From assembly GCF_045679555.1 (NCBI RefSeq), contig NC_092098.1, forward strand, positions 20,242,038-20,306,037: 64,000 nucleotides of DNA, read 5' to 3'. A program made the position numbers and the translations under genes. The notes under the pieces were generated by a model. It was not told the DNA's origin and searched no databases. It was given only the letters and a program-made list of their open reading frames with translations. This document shows, piece after piece, positions 17,880 through 29,800 of the stretch. Position 1 is the first letter of the stretch. Each line of letters starts with the position of its first letter. This DNA comes from Salvelinus alpinus. Lineage: Eukaryota > Chordata > Actinopteri > Salmoniformes > Salmonidae.

Positions 17880-19659
17880 ATGCAGGCCTTTGCTGTCGCT
17901 GCCCTCTCCATCTGGCTGTGTCTGGGTGCCACCACCCTGGCAGAGTCCCACGGCCCACAGCACTGCAGTAAGGATCATCTGCTTTAGATCTTGTTGAGGC
18001 TCGTTTGCTGTGCACTGTGTGGAAAACTGCTGTTACTTGTATGACTATTTTGGTAATATTGTCAAGTTTTATCAAATCAACAGTCTCTTCTAACTTAAAG
18101 TATACCTATATGTCTACACATGATCTCTGAGTTTGAAAATCTGTCTAACTGGCGGCTTTGTCTTTTAGCATCACCTAATATGACTGGGGTCCTGACTGTG
18201 GTGAGTAGCCCTCTTGTCCATTAACCATTATCAATATCCAGTGTAATGTTAGGACACTGTGTGGCTATATTGCATTATTTCTAAACCAAACCAGACTCTC
18301 CTTTCAGGCAACCCTGTTTTTATCCACTGATGTTTTCTTCTAAAAACAACTCTATTGGCACAGTTGGCTTAGTTTTTGCAGGTACAGAATTGGGTCATAT
18401 TAATCTCTCTATATATCGTTATCTCTCTCTTGATCTATTTTCTCTCTTGATAAAACAGCTGGCCCTTACAGGAGGTGAAATCAAGGCAACTGGACATTAC
18501 AGCTACGACTCTACGGACAAGAAGATACGTTTCACTGAAAGTGAGATGCACCTCAACAAGACTGAACATCTGGAGGACTACCTGATGCTATTTGAAGAGG
18601 TAACACTGACAACTGACAGAAACATATAAGGCAAGATTTCAACCCAATTGTAATTCAGAATAGCTGCTTTATAACATCACATGGCCTACATAACAGTTGC
18701 ATAACCCACTTGTTACTATGGTTATGACACAGCATCATCATAACCGATGCTTCCTCCATCCCTACCATCTCTCTCAGGGGGTCTTCTATGACATTGACAT
18801 GAAGAACCAGTCCTGTAAGAAGATGTCTCTGCACTCTCATGCTCACGCTCTTGAACTCCCCACTGGTGCAGCCCATCAGGTTGAGCTGTTTTTGGGGAGT
18901 GACACTGTTCAGGAGGAGAACATCAAAGTGAACATATGGACGGGATCCGTGCCAGAGACTAAGGGTGAGGATGATACGCATTAGGAGTCAACCTGTAAAT
19001 GTGATTTTTATTAATGAAGTATAATGTTGGAAGGCAATGGTGTAAACATGGGTTTATATAGTGAAGCTATTAGGATGTATCAAAGCATCTGTCTGTCTGC
19101 CTGATCTCCAGGCCAGTATTTTTTGTCTACTACTGTGGGAGAATGTCTACCACTCAGCACTTTCTACTCAACTGATTCCATGACACTCCTCTTCAGGTGA
19201 GTGGCATACTTTTAACTTGTTTAATGCAGCTGTAGGGTCACTGAAACCTTCTTGTGCAATGGATAATAGCTACTACTATATACTTTGGTATATCATAGTA
19301 CTAGATGCATTTGAGACATTTTGGAGATTTTGTTTTGTATGGTCTCCCACGGGAGAAACCAACGTCTTGACTGTTAGACCTAGAGGAAATGTCCTATTGG
19401 GCTGAAGATTACACTGATTTTGAAGTTGCAGGCAGGGCTACTATATCACGAGACAATGAGCCTGACTCATGTCCGCTACACTTGCATGCCCAAAAAGTTA
19501 ATGTTATTTTTCTCTTCTTCTCACAGCAATTCCGAAGTGGTCACTGAGGTGAAAGCCCCTGAAGTATTCAATCTGCCGTCTTTCTGTGAGGGTGTGGAGC
19601 TGGAGGAGGCTCCTGAGGGCCAGAAGAATGACTTCTTTAGTCTGTTCAACAGTGTCTAA
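17880..19659 (+). CDS. epd: Ependymin, secreted brain glycoprotein
   Basis: Complete six-exon gene: 17880-17967, 18169-18200, 18459-18599, 18778-18964, 19112-19196 and 19527-19659, giving 221 residues, the usual ependymin length. Ependymins are calcium-binding, sialic-acid-bearing glycoproteins of cerebrospinal fluid and brain extracellular matrix in teleosts. The signal peptide covers about residues 1-21 (MQAFAVAALSIWLCLGATTLA). N-glycosylation sequons are visible in SPNMTG, HLNKTEH and MKNQSCK. Conserved cysteines occur in GPQHC, NQSCKK, GECLP and SFCEG. The C terminus is acidic and ends NDFFSLFNSV. The sequence matches salmonid ependymin closely, which is the strongest evidence for the family of fish. 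Exon 2 is only 32 bases. No frame breaks were seen. Salmonids carry more than one ependymin copy; which one this is cannot be told here. Confidence 0.96.
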
Positions 19660-20005
19660 GACAGTGGCACCAGGACCTCCAGCCCCAACCAACCAAGAGC
19701 GTGGCCAGCTAATCCTTCTAGATGTTTCTCTCCCTCTCATAACTACATTTGAGTGTTTCATTGCAATTTCTTCTCTTCTGTTAGACCAGATATATATCAT
19801 AATATACTTTCTTTGATTATTCCTCATTGAAGACATTGCATAAAGATTAATCAGATGAAAAAAGGAAAGTTAATGTCAAGTTGTCATGTTAATGTAATCT
19901 CTACGTTTGAACGGGATATAAGGGGATATAACGTTTGTAATTTACACTATTAATCTGTCACTTAAAGTTGCTAATGCGTAGGAGGTCTGCATAGGCAAAT
20001 GAGAT

Positions 20006-20011
20006 AATAAA
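20006..20011 (+). terminator. Candidate ependymin polyadenylation signal
   Basis: AATAAA about 350 bases after the epd stop, with T/G-rich sequence about 35 bases downstream. Confidence 0.5.
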
Positions 20012-20056
20012 AACTCAACATCTTTTCGAGTCTCCAAATGTATTTGTTTTATTGAA

Positions 20057-20245
20057 AGGGGCGGCAGATAGCCTAGTGGTTAGAGCGTTGAACTAGTAAC
20101 TGAAAGGTTGCAAGATTGAATCCCCAAGCTGACAAGGTAAAGATCTGTCCTTCTGCCCCTGAACAAGGCAGTTAACCCACTGTTCCTAGGCTGTCATTGA
20201 AAATAACTTAACTGACTTTCCTAGTTAAATAAAGGTAAAATATAT
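20057..20245 (+). mobile_element. HpaI-type SINE, sense
   Basis: tRNA-like head with A box (GCCTAGTGGTTAGAGCG) and B box region (AAGGTTGCAAGATTGAATCC). Next comes the body with CAAGGCAGTTAACCCACTG, which includes the GTTAAC site that names the family, and the tail CCTAGTTAAATAAAGG. It sits just past the epd 3' UTR. Confidence 0.9.
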
Positions 20246-20429
20246 ATATTGTTTTACCAAAGTCTTCCTCAAAGACTAGAAAATGCCATTTCCTAAAGAA
20301 AATGTGTGCTTGATATTTTATTAAGGTTTGAGAGAATTTGAAGTGAGGATAGTTTCAAAGGTTTGCAGCTTAAATGGCCAAAGAGCTGGACCATTTTGGA
20401 TAGCTACCACTCTACTCTTATGGTTCTCA

Positions 20430-20950
20430 TTCAAACCCATGTTAATTTATGCAAATGTTTATAGTTCAAAAAGTATGAATAGTATCAAAAATCTTTGGCA
20501 AGCAATCTAAGTTGAGTCAGTCTGTATGTAGGTTTGGTGCTATTAGCTTAAACGGTTGAAGAGCAGTGCTAAATCAAAAATGTACAATTCTAGCCAATAG
20601 AGCTTCTATGCCAATTTTAAATGGTTATAGTTCAAAAAGTATAAATAGTATCAAAAAGCCTTCGACAAACAATATAAGTTGGGTCAGTCAGAACATGTCA
20701 ATGTTGGTTTGTTGTTGATAGCTTAAATGGTGTAAGAGGAGATGCGTGCCCAAAGTTTATCCAAGTAAGTCTATGGCACTTTTATTGCAATTGAAATGCA
20801 TTGTGAGCTCATTTAAATATTGTTGTAGTACAAAAAGTGTAAATGCTCTCAAAAACATTTTCTCAAGAAGTCTAAGTGGGGGCTGTCTGCACATTTAAGT
20901 TGGTTTTGTGTTTACAGTTTAAATCGTTTGTACTAGTGGGCAGAATAATA
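20430..20950. repeat. Degenerate tandem repeat, unit about 170-195 bp
   Basis: Three diverged copies are anchored by AGTTCAAAAAGTATGAATAG near 20462, AGTTCAAAAAGTATAAATAG near 20630 and AGTACAAAAAGTGTAAATGC near 20826. Each is followed by ATCAAAAA or CTCAAAAA, a TCTAAGT block, a TCAGTC-like block and GTTTGxTG..AGCTTAAA. No coding. Confidence 0.65.
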
Positions 20951-21811
20951 TGAATATGTTAGAATTCTAGTGGTCTTGCCTTCAGCAAGCACATTAAATA
21001 ACTCAAGCTCGCTCTCTGAAACTCTTTCTGTCAGTATTTTTGGGGCTAGGTTTACACAAATGTATTTCACATTTACACACAAGGTCACTCATGGCCTGCA
21101 GTAAATGGGATTTGAAAGAACTTTCAAACTATTTCTGGTTAATAGAGTGATGGATACTGGAAAACGTGATGCAGTCACAAAACCCAAAACAAGCACGGAG
21201 ACAGTAAACCTTATCTGGGGTGAGTTTCTGAGGGAGGCCAGCTACTGCCCGTGGTGCTGCACATGCCGTGCCGGGTCTAGGATAGTCCAACACACTGGGG
21301 ACCTTCAAACATTCTGAAACGTGTACCTGCCCATCAACACCATCACACGAGCCGCTACATGGCAACAGTTGCAGCAGTGGAAAAAACACTATTCTGTGTA
21401 TCAAATAAAACTGTCAATGCAACGCTAAGAATTGACCTACCTAATTTATTTCTGGAGAAGATAACACTCAGTCAGTGCATGGCCTTGAGTGCATATAAGG
21501 CCGAGGCACTAGCAGTCTGTCACTGCTCTTCCATTGTTAAAGAAGGATTGCCTATAGGCCCCTCAAATTCAACTCTGGACATCGAAGCCAGTGCCACTGC
21601 TTTTTTTCATTGATCCCCTCTAAATCAGTGACTGCTTTAGACCTGGGACACCAGGTGTATGCAATTAATTATCAGTGGAACAGAAAACCAGCAGGCTCTG
21701 GACCTCGTAGGTTAGAATTGATTACCCCTGCTACAGGCTGTGCATGTTGAGACGTGTCACTTGTCGATGGCTCCTTTGCCGGTAGCCCATCCGTGCAAGT
21801 CTAGACCATGG
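20951..21811. other. Gene-free spacer
   Basis: Two short frames (21105-21317 and 21359-21613) have no recognisable domain and no clear splice context. Nothing else seen. Confidence 0.4.
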
Positions 21812-23622
21812 CTGTGTTCGAATACCCATACTAACATACTGTATACTACATACTTAATGAGTATATACTACATACTATTAGTTCATTTTAGTGTACTGTA
21901 AACGAACAGTATCCTTTCAGTTGAGCATACTAGTGCTACGCCTGTTGCTATGCCTGTCTACTGGAAGTTGATGCTGTTGCTATGCAGCTTCTTGCTAGAT
22001 CGTTAGCATAAATAAAATATCGAAAATAGATTGTTAGCATAACAAATTACTAGCTAGACATTTTATGAATTCGAGTGTGTTCTAAATTTAATCTGGAGTG
22101 CCAGAGTGCGCTCATATATTCAGGGCGGTGTCATATTGTCCATTCTAAATTCTGAGGGTTGCCCACACTGGCTGACACGAGCATTCTGACCATCACAATG
22201 GCAGTCAAGCACACAAGCTTACTGGCTAGCTACTTCCAGACACAGATGAGAGAACACTTCACTCTGACCATTATATTCACCCGAGCAGAGCTGGTTAGGC
22301 TGTTTTCATGTTATCCAGAGGGTTGGTGACTGTAACTGTGCTGCTGGCAACAATTTAATTATGCTTTTTTTGCCGACATTTACTGACACCGGCCATATGC
22401 CTAGTTAAATAAAAAAATATATATATTCAATGGGTGTTGATCGTTCATAAATTCATCAGTTATTCTGCGCTGTCTGGCACACAGACGAGTATGCTCTGAA
22501 ATCGGAGTACATAGCCAGAGCGAATTTATGTCCATTGAGAACGCACCACTATACCACTTAACTAAGAATGACGTGAATAAGTCAATAAACGTTGGGTAGT
22601 TAGTTAGATAGCATATTGTTAATATACTGGCAAAATCGATTTATTAGTAGCCAACTACGTTAAAGGAGGTAACGTTAGCTAACAAACTGGTACCTACTGC
22701 TGTAATGATATGCTATGCGGTTCTTACGGATAGCGTAGGCAACACATTGTCAGCCAACATAAGGTGTAGCATAACTTATTTAAAAAGTCATAACTTTTTT
22801 ACATAGCTCAACATTTTCTTAACCTGTGTCACAATTAGTTAAGGCAATTAATTTGTATCCGCTGTAGTCGGATTTCGCTGCATATTTCCGACATTTTCTT
22901 CAAATCTGAAAACGTTGTGAAGCCACGCCCATTTAGGAAGAATTGCATTATGGGCCCTTAAAAGCACGGAAATAGTGTCCACTGCTTGTATTTTAAAAAA
23001 AAAATTTTTTATTAACAACAAATCAATACAGAAAGTACATGAGGGAACACAAGTATATATAGATTATATACAATGGACAATCGAGCTAGGGGGTACAATA
23101 TCACATTACAATTACACAAGGACCTTAAGGGACATACATACACTTATTTGTTAGTAGAGTATTTAATTGTCTTAAAATACAGTTCAATTTCTTTTTGTAG
23201 GGTAAGAAAATTGGTTTTTTTGTTTGTAAATTTATATTTGTGTATATGACATTTGGCCAAAAGAATAATGAAATTAATTACATACAAATGTTTCAGCTTA
23301 TTTCTATCGTATGTAAAGAATCCAAGCAGTACATCTCTCCGCAATAGTGTAAAATCTTCATAAATGTGTTCAATTATAAATCTACTGATGTCTTGACACA
23401 GTTTTCTTACATGAATACAATGCCAAAAAAGATGCAACACTGTTTCTGGGTGGTCATTACAAAAAGAGCACTGCTTGTATACTTCGTATTTTCGCGAATG
23501 TAGTACGACATCCGGGAACTTTTGGTATACTAACTCTATCCATACTATGGCCAATAAGCATAATACATACTCAATTTACGTCACAAATAATACGATTAGT
23601 ATGAGTATTCGAAAACACTTAA
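21812..23622. mobile_element. hAT-like MITE / decayed hAT, split by a LINE
   Basis: Left end GTGTTCGAATACCCATACTA and right end TTAGTATGAGTATTCGAAAA are inverted partners of a common fish hAT-type repeat. The interior is about 1.3 kb once the LINE at 22992-23468 is set aside. It contains no open transposase frame. Confidence 0.65.
22992..23468 (-). mobile_element. 5'-truncated L1-like LINE with target-site duplication
   Basis: Minus-strand LINE end. The A-tail is seen as T's at 22992-23006. The reading frame 23144-23554 carries the reverse-transcriptase zinc motif CSFCNDHPETVLHLFWHC and ends EIELYFKTIKYSTNK. The 12-base target duplication CACTGCTTGTAT flanks it at 22980-22991 and 23469-23480. 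It inserted into the hAT-like element. Confidence 0.88.
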
Positions 23623-23816
23623 TGAGTCAGGCGTTATTGCATGCACTTTCGGCTCAGTAACATGTTTGTTAACTTAATTTGTCGAGATCTATATAGAAAA
23701 TAATGTGACTAAAAACTTGGACAAAGCGCGGCTTGTTTTTTAGATAATAGATCAATTGTATTAACTGGATAACTATTCATTTTAAATTTGTTACACTGAC
23801 TATTTCACATTGAATA

Positions 23817-26800
23817 ATGGCGATTGCACACGTTGCAACAGAATACGTTTTCTCCGACTTTTTATTGAAGGATCCAACAGAGTCGAAGTACAAAGGGGTG
23901 CGTCTGGAGCTTGCGGTAGACAAAATAGTCACTTTCATTGCGGTTGGTCTCCCTTTGTTACTCATCTCCCTCGCGTTTGCACAAGAGGTGTCAGTAGGTG
24001 AGTTGAATTACTGATAGACTATCAGAACTAAAACTAAACTAACATGTTCAAATATATCGAATAAAAGCATCAGGGTCAAACAGAAATTGATAAAATAGTA
24101 TTATCTCTAGCCAATTGAATTGAGCAGTAACAGCAGAGCAAATGATCTGTTTCTCTCGACGCACAAACTCTGGCTTTCTGTTTTTGGTTTGAGCAGTCAA
24201 GGACTGAATAAAAACCTACTTCAATTGTTTTAGTTAGTCTAAAACGAATGGATTTTTTGATTCTCATTAGATAAACTCGTAAACATGTCTAATCCCTGGG
24301 TCGTTCTTTGTCTGCTCCATAAACCTCATAACTGCAATTTCTACCGCCGTCTGTCAACGGGAAACAGGCTAATTGCATTGCATTTGTTTCGCCCCGGAAT
24401 ATCCTGCCCTGTATTGCAGAATTATTAATTTATTGGAAAAGCTGAGTTGCTTGTCTCTCAATATGCAGTTGTAGTAACATTGTAGCCTTCGTGTATTGTC
24501 TTGAGTTCGAGATTAGGCCCACAGCGCCGCCTGCCCCGGTGAAGAAACCGTTACATTGTAGATCTTTGAAAATGACTCCACAACAGGGTTGGCAGGTCAA
24601 GTTAAATTTTTAGCTCATTGACTACTGAAAACATGAATGCCCGAAAACTAGACACAATTTTTTTTCACAGCAAGAGGGGTGTATAATAATTTATATAATA
24701 AACCCATTTTCCATAACGTTATTGAGCCAATTAAGAAGGAATATGATAGTAATGTGGGTTCCAGGAGTACCTGGATTTAGCCGTGGTATTTACATTTTTT
24801 ATTTTACAAGGCAGTTACAGTTAAGAACAAATTCTTATTTACAATAACAGCCTAGTGGGTGAACTGCCTTGTTCAGGGGCAGAACGACAAATGTTTACCT
24901 TGTCAGCTCAGGGATTCGATCTAGCAACCTTTCGGTTACAGGCCCAACGCTCTAACCACTAGGCTACCTGCCGCTGCATATTGGCCATATACCAGACCAG
25001 ACAGCTATACCAGACAGCTATATATACCAGACAGCTATACCCAAACCCCAAGTGTGCCATATTGATATTATAAACTGGGTAGCAACGTAATTAGAACAGT
25101 AAAAAGTCATGTTTTGTTATACCTGTGGTATATGGTCTGATATACCACGGCTTTCATCCAATCAAAATTCAGGGCTTGAACCAGGTTTATAATTGTAAAT
25201 AAATCCCCATTGCTCATGTGCATAACTATAGATAAATCCGACAGGAGAGTGATGAAAGTTGGACAGAGGTTCTCAATCTCTGAGTATAAAAACACTAATC
25301 CTAGGTTATTTTCTGGCAATTGTGCTATTATTATGTGCCAGATGTTGAGACTACGAACCATTATAAATGGCCCATTTGCGAGATTGACTTGTCATTTCAA
25401 TAGGCATAGGCTACAGTCTAAAATCTGGTTTATGATTGTCATTCAATTTTGCCATGGTTTGCTTGGATAAAGGAAGGTATCCTATAGGCCTACATCTAAT
25501 TTCAGATAGTTTACATTAGCCTAGACAAGATGTAGGCAAGATGTAAATGGAACAATTTAGCAGCTTGCTTAGTTCAAATTAACAGACTAAATTATTCAAC
25601 ATGAATAGCGAGGTGATTTCGAGGTAGCTGGAATAGGCTACTGAGGATGGGGTCATCATTTCAATCCCTGAATTAAATATGAATAATATGTATATGAACT
25701 GAATATGCTTGTCAACAACAGCCAGTGTTAATTTTTTCAAATTTGTTTTACCTGTAGCCTAATCTGACCACTGTTACATCAATCTAATCCGTTCTAACAT
25801 CTGATTGGCAATTGCGATAGAGTTTTGATCATTTCCAATTTAATTAACTAAACATGTCCATTAATAATTGCATAATAACACAAGTCTACAACAACAATAA
25901 ACTGAAGTTTATAGGCTATTTATTCAATTGGTTTGTCAGGTAGGTTACACAAGTGGCACACCACTCAGTCACTCAGCAACAGCCTGCCAGACAGTCAGCA
26001 CCAGGTCACAGTGAAATGTTTTTAATGGGAAATGCCATGACGGCCACGGTGCAACTTAAAAGTAGACCAAAAACGCGCAACCAATACATTTTCACCTGAG
26101 ACATCGTTTTCAAAGTTAGCCCAATTTGTACAAAAACAACGAACATAGCAACACTGCTCCACACCCTCACATATCCACGCCCCTCGGCTGTTATATTTTA
26201 TCCTTAAAAGGTATTCATATGGAATAGTGACTGAATAGAGGTAGCATAGGTAATGAAACAGGTTTGTGGCAGAAAGATAATTTGATTCATAAAATCACGT
26301 GAGAAAATAATTTCAAATCAAATTTATTTATAAAGCCCTTCTTACATTAGCTGATATCTCAAAGTGCTGTACAGAAACCCAGCCTAAAACCCCAAACAGC
26401 AAGCAATGCAGGTGTAGAAGCACGGTGGCTAGGGAAAACTTCCTAGAAAGGCCAGAACCTAGTAAGAAATCTAGAGAGGAACCAGGCTATGAGGGGTGGC
26501 CAGTCCTCTTCTGGCTGTGCCGGGTGGAGATTATAACAGAACATGGCCAAGATGTTCAAATGTTCATAGATGTCCAGCAGGGTCAAATAATAATAATCAC
26601 AGTGGTTGTTAAGGGTGCAACAGGTCAGCACCTCAGGAGTAAATGGCAGTTAGCTTTTCATAGCCAATCATTCAGAGTATCTCTACCGCTCCTGCTGTCT
26701 CTAGAGAGTTGAAAACAGCAGGTCTGGGACAGGTAGCACGTCCGGTGAACAGGTCAGGGTTCCATAGCCGCAGGCAGAACAGTTGAAACTGGAGCAGCAG

Positions 26801-29800
26801 CACGGCCAGGTGGACTGGGGACAGCAAGGAGTCATCAGGCCAGGTAGTCCTGAGGCATGGTCCTAGGGCTCAGCTCCTCTCAGAGAGAGAAAGAAAGAAA
26901 GAATTAGAGAGAGCATACTTAAATTCACACAGGACACCGGATAATAAAGGAGAAATACTCCAGATATAACAGACTGACCCTAGCCCCCCGACACATAAAC
27001 TACTGCAGCATAAATACTGGAGGCTGAGACAGGAGGGGTTTGGAGACACTGTGGCCCCGTCCAACGATACCCCCGGACAGGGCCAAACAGGAAGGATATA
27101 ACCCCACCCACTTTGCCAAAGCACAGCCCCCACACCACTAGAGGGATATCTTCAACCACCAATTTACCATCCTGGGACAAGGCCGAGTATAGCCCACAAA
27201 GATCTCCGCCACGGAGATAAGTTTAGCCTAATGCTGAGTCATAATTCTCACATGGCAGTGTGGGTATAGCCATGTATAAAACATTAGGACCACCTGCTCT
27301 TTCCATGGCAGACTGACCAGGTGAAAGCTATGATCCCTTATTGATGTCACCTGTTAAAGCCACTTCAGTCGGTGTAGATGATGGGTTAAAGAAGGATTTT
27401 TAAGCCTTGAGACAATTAACATTGGATTGTGTGTGTGCCATTCAGAGGGTGAATGGGCAAGACAAAAGATTTAAGTGCCTTTGAACTAGGTATGGTAGGA
27501 GGTGCCAGGCGCACCGGTTTGAGTGTCAAGAACTGCAGCACTGGTGGGTTTTTCACGCTCAAGTTTCCTGTGTGTATCAAGAATGGTCCACCACCCAAAG
27601 GACATCCAGCCAACTTGACACAGCTGTTGGAAGCATTGGAGTCAACGTGGGCCAGCGTCCCTGTGGAACGCTTTCCACACCTTGTAGGTGTTTCTAGTGT
27701 TTTGTACACTCAGTGTATATGTTCAGTTTAATTCTGTGGTATAAGCACTGTAAATAGTTCCTGCTTTTTAATCTATTCCCCAGCAGACTACAGATATGAT
27801 ATTTGTTACATGACAGTTTGGGCAGAGGTCAATGGAACTTGGGTGGCAGTGACTGACTGTGCTTTCCATAGGCCATCCAGGCAATATGTTTCACCAAATT
27901 GATTTGTGTTGTGGATGTGCAGTCCAAACATGTGTAATAACATAGATAATAGCCTATTATTACTAACAATAATTAAAACATTTCAGTTGTTATATAAAGG
28001 TTACACATCAAGCAAATAACAGTGACATCACAAATTAATTGTTTTATGCCATACACTATGGGACAACCACATAAATAACTGGAGGGGACAGTTACTCACA
28101 AACTCAATGTCCACTGGAAACTGGGAGTACATAACAGCTGGAGCCCACACTGGTCCTATTTCCTGTCTTCACTCAAAATAAGAACATTAGGCTGTGTACA
28201 CTTACTAGTCTTTCCACTCTGGACTGGCCCATTCTAACCCTGTCCAATCCCTTTGGCTGAATGCAGGTACCCAGATCAGCTGTTTTGCCCCTACCAACTT
28301 CTCATGGCGACAGGCAGCCTATGTTGACTCCTTCTGTTGGGCGGCGGTGCAGGAGCAGCAACTCAGCGTTGATGGCGTCGAGGGTGCCCCCCTATGGCTG
28401 CACAAGGTACAAGCCCTCAGTTAGCCAAAAGGGCAGCTCCAGTCAGTTGCCAGAGGGCAGCTCCAGTCAGTGGTCAGAGGGCAGCTCCAGTCATTGGCCA
28501 GAGGGCAGCTCCAGTCAGTGGCCAGAGGGCAGCTCCAGTCAGTGGCCAGAGGGCAGCTCCAGTCAGTGGCCAGAGGGCAGCTCCAGTCAGTGGCCAGAGG
28601 GCAGCTCCAGTCAGTGGCCAGAGGGCAGCGCCAGTCAGTGTGAGATTGATCTGTTAATGTGGCTCTAACAGTTATGGCTGCCTGGGGAGTTGGGGAATAA
28701 CACTCCTCATTGGCAATCATGGCGCAGCATCACATTTGGCATATTTATGATTGAGATCCCCTTTTGGAGCTCTCAGGAGTAAGCCATACTTTAAATCAGA
28801 CCAGACTGTCAGAGTAGTCAACCTCTTCATCTACATGAAAGCCCTTTACAATTATAATTATGCAGCCTCTTCTCAGACGACTGGGAGAGATACTATTTCT
28901 TGACGAGGTGGATGATATTGCCATAGGTCCAGGTGTATAAGCATAGCCGCGGGAAGTAGGGGTGCTTATAAATCAAAATAAAAAAATCCCCCCGTCTACA
29001 AAATGAAAGCACCCCCACCTCTAAACATCTTCCTGCGAACATGTGAATGAGTTTGGTTTACTTGGTCTGTCACAAGGAAGCTCCCAAAAGCCTTGTCACC
29101 ACAATGAACTTCTGTGTGTCATACCAATGTGTGGCACACCAATGTTCTGTATTTTCTACAATCAGTTCATGTGGATTGTAATCTTCCTGGTCCTTATTTC
29201 TCAGTCATGCAATTCTTGCTTTTGTCTTCCCTCTCTCACCCTCTTTTATTCCTCTGCCCTCCTCCTCCAGTTCTTCCCTTACATCCTTCTGTTGGTGGCA
29301 ATCCTCATGTACATCCCTGCTCTGTTCTGGCGCTTCACGGCCGCCCCACACCTCTCCTCTGACCTCAACTTCATCATGGAGGAGCTGGACCGCTCCTATA
29401 ACCGAGCCATCAGACTGGCCAAGAGCCTGGCCTCATCTATAGACACCAAAGATGTCTCTGACGACTCCCCCAGGTAAACACTATGAAGGGCCTTATTCAC
29501 TTCTACTTTAGATGACTTGTCTTCTTTAGATTATTTATTTGTCTCTTCCACCTGAGCTCAAAGACTCCTAGTGGCCAAATTTACTAAGCGTAGCAGGCTG
29601 ACCACCTGCAGGCTGACCACCTGTTACGCAAGTACAGCAAGGAGCCACGGTAAGTTGCTAGCTAGCATTAAACTTATCTTATAAAAAGCAATCAATCTTA
29701 ACATAATCACTAGTTAACTACACATGGTTGATGATATTACTAGTTTAACTAGCTTGTCCTGCATTGCATATAATCAATGCGGTGCCTGTTAATTTATCAT

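Noticed and set aside
20057-20130. tRNA gene candidates (also near 24975, 33990, 42470 and 63160)
   Set aside because: A and B box-like motifs belong to SINE heads that continue into SINE bodies; no free-standing tRNA fold was seen.
21105-21613. Two short frames with cysteines near 21.1-21.6 kb
   Set aside because: No recognisable domain, no good splice signals, and no support from neighbours; not called.
28261-28720. Repeat proteins such as QWPEGSSS or the opposite-strand SCPLATDW frame
   Set aside because: Products of the 24-bp minisatellite; the genuine coding part is panx1 exon 2 (28267-28406), which ends before the array.
29043-29270. N-terminal part of the 144-residue frame before panx1 exon 3
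   Set aside because: Intron sequence read through the acceptor at 29270; only 29271-29473 is coding.
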